Source: Sphingomonas hankookensis (lineage in GTDB: Bacteria; Pseudomonadota; Alphaproteobacteria; Sphingomonadales; Sphingomonadaceae). Taken from it: a stretch of DNA of 64,000 bases. The stretch covers positions 1 to 64,000 of the forward strand of contig NZ_LQQO01000063.1 in the NCBI RefSeq assembly GCF_001619955.1. Reading direction: 5' to 3'. Below are positions 44,566-53,669 of the stretch, piece after piece (within the stretch, counting starts at the first letter, position 1; the number at the start of each line of letters is the position of its first letter). The notes beneath the pieces were generated by a model. That model saw only the letters and a program-made list of their open reading frames with translations. It was not told the origin of the DNA and searched no databases. Made by a program: the position numbers and the translations under genes.

Positions 44566-45567
44566 ATGGCCGCAGCATCCCCCCCGCCCCGCACCCCCCG
44601 AGTCCAGGTGACGCGGCGGTTGCCGGCGGCGACGGAGGGGCGGATGGCGACGCTGTTCGACACGGTGTTCAGCCCCGACGACCATGCCCTTTCCCGCGAC
44701 GAACTGGCCGCCGCGATGGCGGACTGCGACGTGCTGGTCCCCGCCGTCACCGACGTCATCGACGCCGAGCTGATCGCCGCCGCGCCCGATCGCCTGCGCC
44801 TGATCGCCAATTACGGCGCGGGCGTGAACCATATCGACCTGAAGGCGGCCCACGCCCGCCGCATCCTAGTCACCAACACCCCCGGCGTCCTGACCGAGGA
44901 TACCGCCGACATGGTGATGGCGCTCATCCTCGCCGTGCCGCGCCGGCTGGCCGAAGGGGAAAAGCTGGTCCGCTCGGGCGAATGGAAGGGCTGGAGCCCC
45001 AGCGGCATGCTCGGCCACCGCATCGGCGGCAAGGCGCTGGGCATCGTCGGCATGGGCCGCATCGGCCAGGCCGTCGCACGCCGCGCCCGTGCCTTCGGCC
45101 TGTCGATCCATTACCACAACCGCCACCGCCTGCCCGAAACGGTCGAGGCCGAACTCGGCGCCACCTGGCATGCCGACCTCGACGAGATGCTGGGCGTCAT
45201 CGACCTGCTGACGATCCACACCCCGCGCAATGCAGACAGCGAAAACCTGCTCAACGAGAACCGCATCGCCCGGCTGCGCCGCCACGTCTATCTGATCAAC
45301 GCCTCGCGCGGCGGCATCGTCGACGAAGAGGCGCTGGTCGATGCCCTCGAACGCGGACGCCTCGCCGGCGCGGGCCTCGACGTCTGGGCGCACGAACCCG
45401 CCATCGACCCCCGTCTGCTGGCGCTGCCCAATGTCGTGATGACCCCGCACATGGGATCGGCCACGCTGGAGGGCCGCGTGGCGATGGGGGAAAAGGTGAT
45501 CACCAACATCCGCGTCTGGGCGGACGGCCACCGCCCGCCGGATCAGGTGCTGGACGGGTTGCGGTAG
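44566..45567 (+). CDS. D-2-hydroxyacid dehydrogenase (glyoxylate reductase-like)
   Basis: A 333-residue NAD(P)-dependent enzyme. The Rossmann motif is LGIVGMGRIGQAVARRARAFG. The substrate and catalytic residues lie in LIANYGAGVNHID, INASRGGIVDEEAL (catalytic Arg), an acidic residue in GAGLDVWAHEP and H in VMTPHMGSAT. The family reduces glyoxylate or hydroxypyruvate, among others. It is divergent from the SH3 gene. Confidence 0.92.
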   Translation: MAAASPPPRTPRVQVTRRLPAATEGRMATLFDTVFSPDDHALSRDELAAAMADCDVLVPAVTDVIDAELIAAAPDRLRLIANYGAGVNHIDLKAAHARRILVTNTPGVLTEDTADMVMALILAVPRRLAEGEKLVRSGEWKGWSPSGMLGHRIGGKALGIVGMGRIGQAVARRARAFGLSIHYHNRHRLPETVEAELGATWHADLDEMLGVIDLLTIHTPRNADSENLLNENRIARLRRHVYLINASRGGIVDEEALVDALERGRLAGAGLDVWAHEPAIDPRLLALPNVVMTPHMGSATLEGRVAMGEKVITNIRVWADGHRPPDQVLDGLR

Positions 45568-45585
45568 GATCATTGGGGACAGGCG

Positions 45586-46110
45586 ATGCGGTGGAGATCG
45601 ATTGCCTCAGGACTGATCCCGATCGTCGCGCCGACCGGCGGAACCGTCGCCATGCCGGCCGCGCAACAAGCCGAAGCGGACAAGCCGATCGTCTGCCCAC
45701 TATCCGCGCCCTATCGCACCGACAATGCCTTCGCCCGCATCCTGCGCCACGAAATCCCCGCCTCGATCATCGCCGAAAACGCGCGCGTGATGGCGATCGT
45801 CCCGATCGACTGGAAACGTCCGGGCCATGCGCTGGTGATCCCCAAGGCGCCGGTCCGCAACCTCTACGAGCTGAGCGACCGCGACATGCTGGCCGTCATG
45901 CGGATGGCCAAACGCGTGGCGACCGCGCAGCAGCGTGCGCTGGGCAGCACCGGGTTCGCGGTGCAGCAGAACAATGCCGTCAGCCAGCATGTCTGCCACT
46001 TTCACCTGCACGTCATCCCGAACACAGCCCCGGACCCCAGAAGCAACCCGACCCGCGCCGAAATGGACGCCATCGCCCGGCGTTTGAAGGCTGCCCTTCC
46101 GCCCGGATGA
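45586..46110 (+). CDS. HIT-family protein
   Basis: A 174-residue nucleotide hydrolase or transferase of the HIT superfamily. The catalytic triad motif is HVCHFHLHVIP near residues 145-155, preceded by FAVQQNNAVSQ. The earlier FARILRHEIPASIIAENARVMAIVPIDWKRPGHALVIPK fits HIT proteins. The first 30 residues are not part of the domain and look weakly like a leader; a start at the ATG at 45652 is possible. It follows the dehydrogenase after 18 bases. Confidence 0.87.
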   Translation: MRWRSIASGLIPIVAPTGGTVAMPAAQQAEADKPIVCPLSAPYRTDNAFARILRHEIPASIIAENARVMAIVPIDWKRPGHALVIPKAPVRNLYELSDRDMLAVMRMAKRVATAQQRALGSTGFAVQQNNAVSQHVCHFHLHVIPNTAPDPRSNPTRAEMDAIARRLKAALPPG

Positions 46111-46117
46111 CCGGCCG

Positions 46118-46612
46118 CTACTCGTCCTCCACGAACCGGCGCTTCGGAAAGGCGGCGCTCCCGTCGTCCACGACCTGCCGAAAGCGCATTGCCAGCCGTC
46201 TTTCCGCAACGGGAAGGTCGCGAAAATCGATCGGGATGCGCGCGACTTGCTGCAACCGCCCGTCATACAGATCGATATGCGCCACCGGAAACACGCCCAG
46301 GACGAACACCGTCCGGCCAAAGCCTTCGACGTTCCGCAGGTCGATCGTCCGCTCTCGGTACAGCCGGTTCATGCGGATGACGTCGCCATCCAGCGTCCAG
46401 CTGAAATCCTGGATCGCGAACCCACCGATTACGAAGCCGAGAATGACCAGTCCGATCGCCAGCCCGGACCAGATTTCAGCCGCGGGCAATGTCGCCCAGT
46501 GCCGCACCATCGCCTCTACCAGCGCGATCAGTGCCGCCGATCCGGCCAGAATGATGAACCAGCTCAGCAGGCGCTTGGGCCATCCGGTTCGGAACACGAG
46601 CTTCTCTGCCAT
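46118..46612 (-). CDS. Hypothetical two-helix membrane protein
   Basis: 164 residues: an N-terminal cytoplasmic stretch, two membrane helices (LLSWFIILAGSAALIALVEAM, IWSGLAIGLVILGFVIGGF) and a C-terminal beta-rich part (FSWTLDGDVIRMNRLYRERTIDLRNVEGFGRTVF) of a kind seen in PH-like membrane proteins. I recognise no named family. The gene converges on the HIT gene, with 7 bases between. Confidence 0.75.
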   Translation of the reverse strand: MAEKLVFRTGWPKRLLSWFIILAGSAALIALVEAMVRHWATLPAAEIWSGLAIGLVILGFVIGGFAIQDFSWTLDGDVIRMNRLYRERTIDLRNVEGFGRTVFVLGVFPVAHIDLYDGRLQQVARIPIDFRDLPVAERRLAMRFRQVVDDGSAAFPKRRFVEDE

Positions 46613-46976
46613 CGCACCTCGTCCGGCATCTCAGCGGGAAAGCCGACGATAGGACGGCCGTCCTGCGCGATCCAGTCGGTGCAGCCACCCAAAAGCCCGA
46701 TTCATCCTCCTGGGAGCAGGCGTCCCGCCAATGAGCGCCGGGACTTCTTTGCGGTAGCACAGCAAGAGTAGCTTCAGACCCCAGCCTCCGAGAGGGTGAC
46801 ACGTCGCTGCCGGGAAACCGGACCATCCTCCGGACGGAGCGAGCGCTTTCCTACAGCGACCTTCGCTGCCAATCTGCCCGATGGCCCGGTTGCGGGACGT
46901 GCTCTTCGACGGCACCGCTCCATACGCCACGCAAACAGCGCACGAGTGTGAACTTAGTGAACTTGGGAAAAAATAT
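46613..46976. other. 364-base stretch without a recognised gene
   Basis: A leftward frame of 99 codons (46631-46930) is open but encodes no recognisable domain and lacks a ribosome site. The only mild structures are short GC hairpins around 46826-46860. The last 40 bases are AT-richer (TGAACTTAGTGAACTTGGG, with repeated TGAACTT) and lie just beyond the amidotransferase stop. I see nothing that I can name. Confidence 0.5.
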
Positions 46977-47657
46977 TCAGCCCTTCAAGCTACTCAGCCA
47001 TTCGGCAATCATCGCCTGCCCCGCGCGCACCGCCGCCGGTCCCAGCGTGCGATATTCTTCGGTCAGGACGCCGCGATGCGTCGGGCAGTCGAGATAGTCG
47101 AGCCACGCTTCGAACCGCGCATCCTCGCCCATCTCAGCATGGAATTGGAGTGCCAGCAGGTTGCGCCCCCGCCGGAACCCCTGCCGATAACGCGGCGTCG
47201 TCGCCAGCAATTCGGTCCCTTCCGGCAGGTCGAACGTATCGCCATGCCAGTGCAGCACCGGCACCCCGGCGACATGGGCCAGCGGCGACTCCACCCCCGG
47301 CGCCAGGTCGATGGGCGCAAAGCCGATCTCGCACCCGGTCCCCCGGGAAACGGGCGATCCCAGCGCCGCCGCCATCATCTGCGCGCCGAGACAGATGCCC
47401 AGCGTCGGCCGGTCCGCCGCCAGCCGCCGTGACAATGCGGCGATCTCGCCCGGTATCCACGGGTGCTCGGCGACGTCATACACCCCCATCGGCCCGCCCA
47501 TCACGATCAGCAGGTCGGGCCGGGTCAGGTCGGCGGTGGCGAAGCTCGGGTCGGTGACGTCGATCCGGTCGATGACATATCCCGCCGCCTCCACCGGCGC
47601 GCGGTATCCGGCGCAGCCTTCATAGGGGACGTGGCGGACGATCAGCGCGGACTTCAT
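46977..47657 (-). CDS. Class I glutamine amidotransferase
   Basis: A 226-residue stand-alone GATase1 domain. The nucleophile is C89 in TLGICLGAQMMAAALG and the histidine lies in LALQFHAEMGED, with an acidic partner further on. It resembles GMP-synthase-like amidotransferases of unknown acceptor, sometimes involved in gamma-glutamyl compound breakdown. Start ATG at 47657; an in-frame start 6 bases earlier is possible. The gene is single. Confidence 0.9.
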   Translation of the reverse strand: MKSALIVRHVPYEGCAGYRAPVEAAGYVIDRIDVTDPSFATADLTRPDLLIVMGGPMGVYDVAEHPWIPGEIAALSRRLAADRPTLGICLGAQMMAAALGSPVSRGTGCEIGFAPIDLAPGVESPLAHVAGVPVLHWHGDTFDLPEGTELLATTPRYRQGFRRGRNLLALQFHAEMGEDARFEAWLDYLDCPTHRGVLTEEYRTLGPAAVRAGQAMIAEWLSSLKG

Positions 47658-47784
47658 GGGCACAATCTATCCTGCGCAAGCTGAATGGCACCTGCAATGT
47701 TTCTTTGTGTTGCAGTGGTGACGCTTGGGAACCCCGGCCGCCCGAAAATCATTGCCCGGGCATCGCGTAAACAGGAGTAACCCG

Positions 47785-47979
47785 ATGAAGAAGCTCGCAA
47801 CCATCGCCCTCGCCCTCGCCGCCGGCAGTTCGCTGGCCGCCTGCTCGACCCTGCGCGGCGGCGCGATCGGCGCAGCGGGCGGCGCCGGCATCGCCGCAGC
47901 GACCGGCGGCAATGTCGAGAAGGGCGCGGCGGTCGGTGGCGTCGGCGGTGCGGTGGTCGGCACCGTCGCCGACGACTGA
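47785..47979 (+). CDS. Small glycine-zipper lipoprotein
   Basis: 64 residues. The lipoprotein signal peptide MKKLATIALALAAGSSLAAC ends with the lipobox LAAC (C20). The mature part is almost all glycine-zipper (GGAIGAAGGAGIAAATGG, GGVGGAVVG), similar to the osmotically inducible lipoprotein OsmB class. It is probably an outer-membrane structural lipoprotein. A strong AGGAG precedes the start and a perfect hairpin follows the stop. Confidence 0.85.
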   Translation: MKKLATIALALAAGSSLAACSTLRGGAIGAAGGAGIAAATGGNVEKGAAVGGVGGAVVGTVADD

Positions 47980-47987
47980 TATGGAAA

Positions 47988-48017
47988 GGCCGGGGTAGCG
48001 CCTTCGCTACCCCGGCC
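47988..48017. terminator. Bidirectional hairpin after the lipoprotein gene
   Basis: A perfect 13-base stem (GGCCGGGGTAGCG with CGCTACCCCGGCC) around the loop CCTT. It lies between converging genes. The TTT on the minus strand makes it best suited to end the flavin oxidoreductase transcript. Confidence 0.75.
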
Positions 48018-48052
48018 CGTTACCTTTGCGCCATGCCGGCAGGGATCGCCGA

Positions 48053-49492
48053 TCAATCCCCGGTCAGGATACGGTCGACCAGCTGCTTCACGCTCGGCAC
48101 GAACCCGTTCGAATAGAAGGGATCGCGCTTGAAATTGTATGCGGCGTGTCCCGCGAACATCAGATTCTGGTCGGTCGGGCCGCCATGGGCGATGTCCTGC
48201 AACGTCTTCTGGATGCAGAAGCTGCGCGGATCGGCCAGCCGCCCGGTCGAGTTCGTCTCGCTATCGGCCCAGCTCGAAAAGCTGCACTGCGACAGGCAGC
48301 CCATGCAGTCCGCCTGATCCTTCCGGATGATGCCCTTTTCTTCGGGCGTCACGAACACCAAAGTATTGTCCGGCGTCTTCAGCGCGTCGGTGAAGCCCAT
48401 GCCGAACCATTCGCGCGCGCGCAGCAGGTCGCCCTGCGTCACCCAGAAATTCTTGCCCTTCACCCCGACGTCGAGCTGGAAGACATGGTCGCCCGCCTCC
48501 TGCGTCGAGAAAGCGATCTGCCGCTCGGACCGGGCCTCGAGGTTGCGCAGGAACGGGTTGCGCACCGCCGACGAATAGAAACCGGTCGGGCTGAACCGGT
48601 GCAGCAGCACCTCGCCCTCCTCGATCTCCATCAGCTTCGCCTTCCATTCGGGCGGGATCGGGCTTTCCTGCGTCAACAGCGGCCGGGTGCCGAACTGGAA
48701 CGCGATCTTGCCGAGCTCGGGATTGTCGATCCAGTCGTTCCAGTCGCGCAGATACCACACGCCGCCGGCCATCACGATCGGCACGTCGTCCGAGATGCCG
48801 CCCTCGCGCATCGTCGCGCGCAGGTCGCGGACGCGGGGGTACGGGTCCTGCGGCTCCAGCGGGTTCTCGGCATTCGACAGGCCGTTATGCCCGCCGGCCA
48901 GCCACGGATCCTCATAGACGACCGCCGCCAGCCATTCCGACGCCTTGGAATAGGCGCGCTTCCACAGCGCGCGGAACGCCCGGCCCGACGACACGATCGG
49001 CAGATAGCTGACGCCGTAGGACGCGGTGATCTCCGACAGCTTGTACGGCATGCCCGCGCCGCAGGTCACGCCCGACACCAGCCCACGCGTCCGCTCCAGC
49101 ACGCCATGCAGGATGCGCTGGGCACCGCCCATTTCCCACAGCACGTTGATGTTGATCGCGCCCTTGCCGCCGGCGATCTCCCACGCGCGCCGCACCTGCT
49201 GCACCGCGCCCTCGATCGCATATTCGATCAGTTCCTCATGGCGTTCGCGGCGGGTCAGCGCCTTGTACACCTGGGGCACGATCTTGCCCTCGGCGTCATA
49301 GCTGTCGGCATTGACCGCCGAGACGGTGCCGATGCCGCCCGCCGCCGCCCAGGCGCCAGCCGATGCGTGATTGGTCGCGGCAACGCCCTTGCCCCCTTCG
49401 ATCAGCGGCCAGACTTCGCGGCCGTTATAGACGATGGGCGACAGACCTTTGAACAACGCGACCTCCAACGGGAACTTCGTTGCGGCACGCAT
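48053..49492 (-). CDS. Nitronate monooxygenase-family flavin oxidoreductase
   Basis: A 479-residue TIM-barrel flavoprotein of the 2-nitropropane dioxygenase-like family. Seen are HASAGAWAAAGGIGTVSAVN near the N-terminus, LVSGVTCGAGMPYKLSE and VPIVMAGGVWYLRDWN for the flavin phosphate. The C-terminal part contains Cys residues in DCMGCLSQCSFSSW, which are not found in the short enzymes and might bind a metal. The longer form is conserved in alphaproteobacteria; its substrate is unknown. The start at 49492 (MRAATKFPLEVALFKG) is preferred over 49516. Confidence 0.82.
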   Translation of the reverse strand: MRAATKFPLEVALFKGLSPIVYNGREVWPLIEGGKGVAATNHASAGAWAAAGGIGTVSAVNADSYDAEGKIVPQVYKALTRRERHEELIEYAIEGAVQQVRRAWEIAGGKGAININVLWEMGGAQRILHGVLERTRGLVSGVTCGAGMPYKLSEITASYGVSYLPIVSSGRAFRALWKRAYSKASEWLAAVVYEDPWLAGGHNGLSNAENPLEPQDPYPRVRDLRATMREGGISDDVPIVMAGGVWYLRDWNDWIDNPELGKIAFQFGTRPLLTQESPIPPEWKAKLMEIEEGEVLLHRFSPTGFYSSAVRNPFLRNLEARSERQIAFSTQEAGDHVFQLDVGVKGKNFWVTQGDLLRAREWFGMGFTDALKTPDNTLVFVTPEEKGIIRKDQADCMGCLSQCSFSSWADSETNSTGRLADPRSFCIQKTLQDIAHGGPTDQNLMFAGHAAYNFKRDPFYSNGFVPSVKQLVDRILTGD

Positions 49493-49584
49493 CGCGCCAC
49501 CGCATCCGGCCGTCATTACTGCCAGCAGCGCCCGATGGCGAGCAAATTGCGTGGCGTCGATCGGCCGGCACGTTATCGTGCGAT

Positions 49585-50064
49585 ATGCGCGCCCGTCTCC
49601 TGCTCCTGGCCTTTGCCTTCCCCGCCGCCAGTTGCGCCGCTCCGCCGGGCCGTGAGCAGGTGCTGATGGAGGAGATCGAGCGAACGATCAGCCTGCCGGA
49701 CGACGCCTATCCCATGCGAACCTATGCTCGCCACTACGCGTTCCGCAGCCCGACCGCGGTGGAGGCAGTTTACGTCATTCCGATCGAACCGACCGACTGG
49801 CAGGAGGACGTGGCGGCATTCACCAGAGGCAATCGGCGTGCACCCACCGCGCGCGAGATCGAGGACATCAAGGCGATGAATGCCTTGTCTCGCGAACAAT
49901 GGGGCGGAGCGGGCAGAAGATACTGGCATGCCACGCCCGACATGCTCCCGATGATAAGTGACGGTGGCTGTGCCCAGCTAACCATCCGGTACGACCCCGC
50001 GATCAAGCGCTTCTCGATGGTGGGGTGCAACGGCGAGGTACCATCGGCAAGCGGGTCCCGATAA
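49585..50064 (+). CDS. Hypothetical lipoprotein
   Basis: 159 residues. The signal peptide MRARLLLLAFAFPAASC carries a lipobox (AASC, C17). The mature part (REQVLMEEIERTISLPDDAYPMRTYARHYAF, VEAVYVIPIEPTDW, MISDGGCAQLTIRYDP) has a cysteine pair that could form a disulfide. I recognise no family. The upstream extension to 49480 would add basic non-signal residues, so the lipoprotein start is preferred. Divergent from the flavin oxidoreductase. Confidence 0.75.
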   Translation: MRARLLLLAFAFPAASCAAPPGREQVLMEEIERTISLPDDAYPMRTYARHYAFRSPTAVEAVYVIPIEPTDWQEDVAAFTRGNRRAPTAREIEDIKAMNALSREQWGGAGRRYWHATPDMLPMISDGGCAQLTIRYDPAIKRFSMVGCNGEVPSASGSR

Positions 50065-50068
50065 TCGC

Positions 50069-51205
50069 CTACCCCAACGCCCCCAGCCGCCCCAGCGCCC
50101 GCTCGTACAGCGCCTTGTACGCGGCGATCATCTTCGCCTCGTCGAACTCCGCCCGTGCCTTGGCGAGGTTCGCCTCCCCCACCCGTCGGCGCGCGTCGGC
50201 GTCGACCGCAAGCGTCTGCAACCGGTCGCGCAGATGCACCTCGTGCCGGTCGATGCCCATGAACGGATGGTTCTCGTCCGCCACCATCGCCATGATATCG
50301 CCGACCGGCGGCGCGACCACCGGCAGGCCGGTCGCCATCGCCTCCATCACCGAAATCGGCTGCTGCTCGCTGCGCGACGACAGGGCGAAGATGTCGAACA
50401 GCCCCATATAGCGATAGGGTTCGGGCAGGAAGCCGGGCAGCACGACCCGGTCGTCGATCCCCATCGCCTCCGCCGCGTCGAGGATCGCCTGCCGCTCCGG
50501 CCCCTCGCCGACGATGACCAGCCGCACCTTGACCGCGATCCCGCCGACCGCGCGGACCAGCAGCGGCAGGTCCTTCACCTCGCGCAGGCCAGCGACGGTG
50601 CCGATCACCACCTCGCCCGGCTTGCGCTTCAGCCCCGGAATGGCATCCGCCGCGACCGGTTCGGCATAGCGCTCGACCGGGATGCCGTTGCCGATCAGGT
50701 GCAGCCGGTGGTCGGGCTGTTTCCACGGCCCCCCCGCGACCTGCATCAACCGCTGCGACGGCACGACCAGCGCCTCCGCTGCGCCAAGCGCGAACCGGCG
50801 ATACAGGTTGCGCACCGGGTTCAGTCGGGTCGCCTCGTCCTCGTTGAAGCCGTCCTCGTGATGGACCACCGGCGGCGTGCCCCTGGCGAAGACCCGCTTC
50901 GCCATCACCCCGTCGATCGCCCCCCAATTATAGGTCAGCACCAGATCGAAGCGGCGCATATATTTCGCGATCGCCTCGTACCGCGCGACCGACGGCTTGC
51001 CGGTCAGCGGCGGCGGATTCTGCGCGATTTCGTAGCGGATATAGTCCGCGATGGCCGAGCGCGCCTCGGTACGCTCCGGCACGCCCGACACGATCGTATG
51101 CACCGCGCGGTCGCCCCAGGCATGCATCAGCCGGATCGCCCGCGCTTCCTTGCCGCCATAGGCGAAGGACGAATGCAGGTGGAGGATGCGGACCGGCACG
51201 CTCAC
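50069..51205 (-). CDS. GT4-family glycosyltransferase
   Basis: 378 residues in the GT-B fold. The N-terminal start is HLHSSFAYGGKEARAIRLMHAWGD. The C-terminal donor-binding domain shows VIGTVAGLREVKDLPLLVRA, LVIVGEGPERQAIL and the EX7E-type FALSSRSEQQPISVMEAMATGLPVVAPPVG. It transfers a sugar from a nucleotide donor, perhaps to a glycolipid or polysaccharide. The start overlaps the upstream hydrolase stop as ATGA, so the two form one unit. Confidence 0.9.
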   Translation of the reverse strand: MSVPVRILHLHSSFAYGGKEARAIRLMHAWGDRAVHTIVSGVPERTEARSAIADYIRYEIAQNPPPLTGKPSVARYEAIAKYMRRFDLVLTYNWGAIDGVMAKRVFARGTPPVVHHEDGFNEDEATRLNPVRNLYRRFALGAAEALVVPSQRLMQVAGGPWKQPDHRLHLIGNGIPVERYAEPVAADAIPGLKRKPGEVVIGTVAGLREVKDLPLLVRAVGGIAVKVRLVIVGEGPERQAILDAAEAMGIDDRVVLPGFLPEPYRYMGLFDIFALSSRSEQQPISVMEAMATGLPVVAPPVGDIMAMVADENHPFMGIDRHEVHLRDRLQTLAVDADARRRVGEANLAKARAEFDEAKMIAAYKALYERALGRLGALG

Positions 51206-52092
51206 TGGCCGGCGACCCGCGCCAGCAGCCGGTCGATCGCCGCGACCGACTCCGGCTCGGTCAGGACCGGGGCATGGCCGACATCGGCGACCGTCGTCAG
51301 CTCCGCCCCGTCCAGCCGCGTTACCATCGCCTCCGCCACGGTCGCCGGCAGGATATCCGACAGTCTCCCGCGCAGGATACCGACCGGCTTGCCCGCCAGC
51401 GCCTCATAGGCGCGCCACATGTCCGGCCCCGCCTCGTTGCCCGGCACGCGGAACGGCTCGGCGATCTTCATGTCATAGTCGAGGATGATCCGCCCGGCCG
51501 AGTTCAGCCGGTGCAGCCGCTTCGCCATGTGCAGCCAGTCCTGCACCTGATAGGTCGGATAGGCGTCGCCATTCCCTTCGGCCAGCGCACGCGCGGCGTG
51601 CATCCAGGTGGGATGGCTGACCTGTTTCCCGACATAGCCGCGAATCCGTCCCAGCCCCGCCGGGTCCAGCTCCGGCCCGACATCGTTGAGCAGCGCCGCG
51701 GCGATCCGGTCGCGATCGGTCGCCGCCAGCAACATGGTCAGGATACCGCCCAGCGACGTCCCGAACGCGACGACGCGCGGCAGCTCGAGCTGGTTCAGCA
51801 GCGCCTCGACATCCTGGAGGTAGACCAGCGGCACATAGCTCATCGGATCGCGGGCATAGCCGCTTTCGCCGCGCCCGCGCATCTCGGGCACGATCAGCCG
51901 CCACTCTCCGGCCAGCCGGTCGGCGACATCCTCCCAGTCGCGCGCGTTGCGCGTCAGCCCGTGCAGGCACAGGATCGCCGGCCGGTCCGTGCGTCCGCCG
52001 CCCTGCCCGCCATAGTCGCGATAATGCAGTCGGAGGCCGTCGTTCGACCACCAATAGCCATCGGTGAAGCGTTGCTTGTCCAAAAGCGCCAT
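51202..52092 (-). CDS. Alpha/beta hydrolase
   Basis: 296 residues. The oxyanion region is AILCLHGLTRNARDW, the nucleophile elbow AFGTSLGGILTML, and the histidine lies in DVGHAPVLTEPES. The N-terminal half has RDYGG and PEMRGRGESGY, typical of epoxide-hydrolase-like and esterase-like members. Function unknown. It precedes the glycosyltransferase by an ATGA overlap and is divergent from selO, whose start is only 18 bases away. Confidence 0.88.
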   Translation of the reverse strand: MALLDKQRFTDGYWWSNDGLRLHYRDYGGQGGGRTDRPAILCLHGLTRNARDWEDVADRLAGEWRLIVPEMRGRGESGYARDPMSYVPLVYLQDVEALLNQLELPRVVAFGTSLGGILTMLLAATDRDRIAAALLNDVGPELDPAGLGRIRGYVGKQVSHPTWMHAARALAEGNGDAYPTYQVQDWLHMAKRLHRLNSAGRIILDYDMKIAEPFRVPGNEAGPDMWRAYEALAGKPVGILRGRLSDILPATVAEAMVTRLDGAELTTVADVGHAPVLTEPESVAAIDRLLARVAGQ

Positions 52093-52110
52093 CGCACCCC
52101 ATATCGCCGC

Positions 52111-53586
52111 ATGGCCGAAAACCCGCAACCCGCTCGCTATCGTCCCCGCACCGATATTCTGTCGCTCGGCGCCCCGTTCTATGACGCGGTCGCCGCAGCC
52201 CAGTTCCCGGCGCACACCCTGCGCTTCAGGAACGACCGCGCGGCGGGGCAGATCGGGATCGTCCCTGCGTCGCGTACCCCCGCGCAGGCGGGGGTCCAGA
52301 GCCTAGCAGAGCCCAGCGCAGCGATTGAAACCCTGGATCCCCGCCTTCGCGGGAATACGCTTCCGCTATCCGACGCCCAATGGATCGACCATTTCGGCCG
52401 CTTCGTACCGCTCCCCGGCAGCCTCTCCGAACCGCTGGCGCTCCGCTACCACGGCCACCAGTTCCAGTCGTACAACCCCGATATCGGCGACGGACGCGGC
52501 TTCCTTTTCGCGCAGGCGACCGATACCCATGACCGCCTGCTCGACCTCGGCACCAAGGGATCGGGCCAGACCCCGTACAGCCGGTTCGGCGACGGCCGCC
52601 TGACACTGAAGGGCGGCGTGCGCGAAGTGCTGGCTACCGAGATGCTGGAAGCGCTGAACGTCCCCACCTCGCGCAGCTTCTCGCTGATCGAAACCGGCGA
52701 GGAACTGGTGCGCGGCGACGAGCCCTCACCCACCCGCTCGGCGGTACTGGTCCGGCTGAACCACAGCCATGTCCGCATCGGCACCTTTCAGCGCCTCGCA
52801 TACGAACGTGATGCGGAAGCGATGCACCGGCTGGTCGACTATGTCCTGACCCGCCTCTACCACCGCACGCCGGGCAGCGAACCGGCGATCGAGCTGTTCG
52901 ACGAAGCGGTCGGCCGCATCGCGACGCTGGCGGCGCGGTTCATGGCGGCGGGTTTCGTCCACGGCGTCCTCAACACCGACAATATCAACCTGACCGGCGA
53001 GAGCTTCGACTATGGCCCGTGGCGGTTCGCGCCGACCTGGGATGCCGGCTTCACCGCCGCCTATTTCGACCATCACGGCCTCTACGCCTATGGCCGGCAG
53101 CCCGATGCGATGCACTGGAACGCGATGCAGCTGGCGGTGGCGCTGCGCACCGTCGTCGACGCCCCGCCGCTGATCGCCGTCCTCGAAACCTTCCCGGAGC
53201 GCTATGCCCGGGCGGCGGCCGAAGCCATCCTCTGGCGCCTCGGCGTCCGCCCCCGCGGCGCCGACGAAGACCGCGCGCTCGCCGATGCGGTGACGACCGC
53301 GCTGGCGACCTCCGCCATGCCGATCGACGCCTTCTATCATCACGCATTCGGCGGCTGGCTGCCCGAAGGCGAGGAATGGGCCGCGTTCGAGGAAGTCCGC
53401 GCCCGCCTGTCCGACTATCACCCGCGCACCGACCGCAGCCACCCCTACTGGTCCGACGCGAACCCTTGTTCGATGCTGATCGACGAGGTGGAGGCGATCT
53501 GGGCGCGGATCGCCGAGGCCGATGACTGGTCGCTGTTCGACGCGAAGGTCGCCGCGATCCGCCGGATGGGCGCGGCGCTTACCTGA
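52111..53586 (+). CDS. selO: SelO/YdiU-family pseudokinase (AMPylase) with repeat insertion
   Basis: A 491-residue protein of the SelO/YdiU family, kinase-like enzymes that transfer AMP to proteins. Family parts are LALRYHGHQFQSYNPDIGDGRG, LDLGTKGSGQTPYSRFGDGR, the active-site HGVLNTDN (284-291, D290) and DYGP (D300). Residues about 54-84 are encoded by a REP-like palindrome (52273-52360), which is in frame and adds a proline- and alanine-rich stretch absent from homologues I recall. The C-terminal region is shorter than in E. coli YdiU and lacks its usual end. Confidence 0.88.
   Translation: MAENPQPARYRPRTDILSLGAPFYDAVAAAQFPAHTLRFRNDRAAGQIGIVPASRTPAQAGVQSLAEPSAAIETLDPRLRGNTLPLSDAQWIDHFGRFVPLPGSLSEPLALRYHGHQFQSYNPDIGDGRGFLFAQATDTHDRLLDLGTKGSGQTPYSRFGDGRLTLKGGVREVLATEMLEALNVPTSRSFSLIETGEELVRGDEPSPTRSAVLVRLNHSHVRIGTFQRLAYERDAEAMHRLVDYVLTRLYHRTPGSEPAIELFDEAVGRIATLAARFMAAGFVHGVLNTDNINLTGESFDYGPWRFAPTWDAGFTAAYFDHHGLYAYGRQPDAMHWNAMQLAVALRTVVDAPPLIAVLETFPERYARAAAEAILWRLGVRPRGADEDRALADAVTTALATSAMPIDAFYHHAFGGWLPEGEEWAAFEEVRARLSDYHPRTDRSHPYWSDANPCSMLIDEVEAIWARIAEADDWSLFDAKVAAIRRMGAALT
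52273..52360. repeat. REP-like palindrome inside the selO coding sequence
   Basis: Arm 1 (52273-52299) and arm 2 (52333-52360) form a large stem with inner hairpins (CCCCCGCGCAGGCGGGGG; CCCCGCCTTCGCGGG). Arm 1 matches the intergenic element at 43.9 kb base for base over 25 positions. The element length keeps the frame and adds about 30 codons to selO without a stop. Confidence 0.85.
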
Positions 53587-53669
53587 TATCAACCATCATC
53601 CACGAAACTGGCGCCGTCCCGCATTCTGGTTCAAGGATGCGGCAAAGCTGAAACCGGACGACCCTAGAT

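Noticed and set aside
46631..46930. A leftward 99-codon frame in the 364-base gap
   Set aside because: No ribosome site, no domain, unusual composition. Kept only as an undefined stretch.
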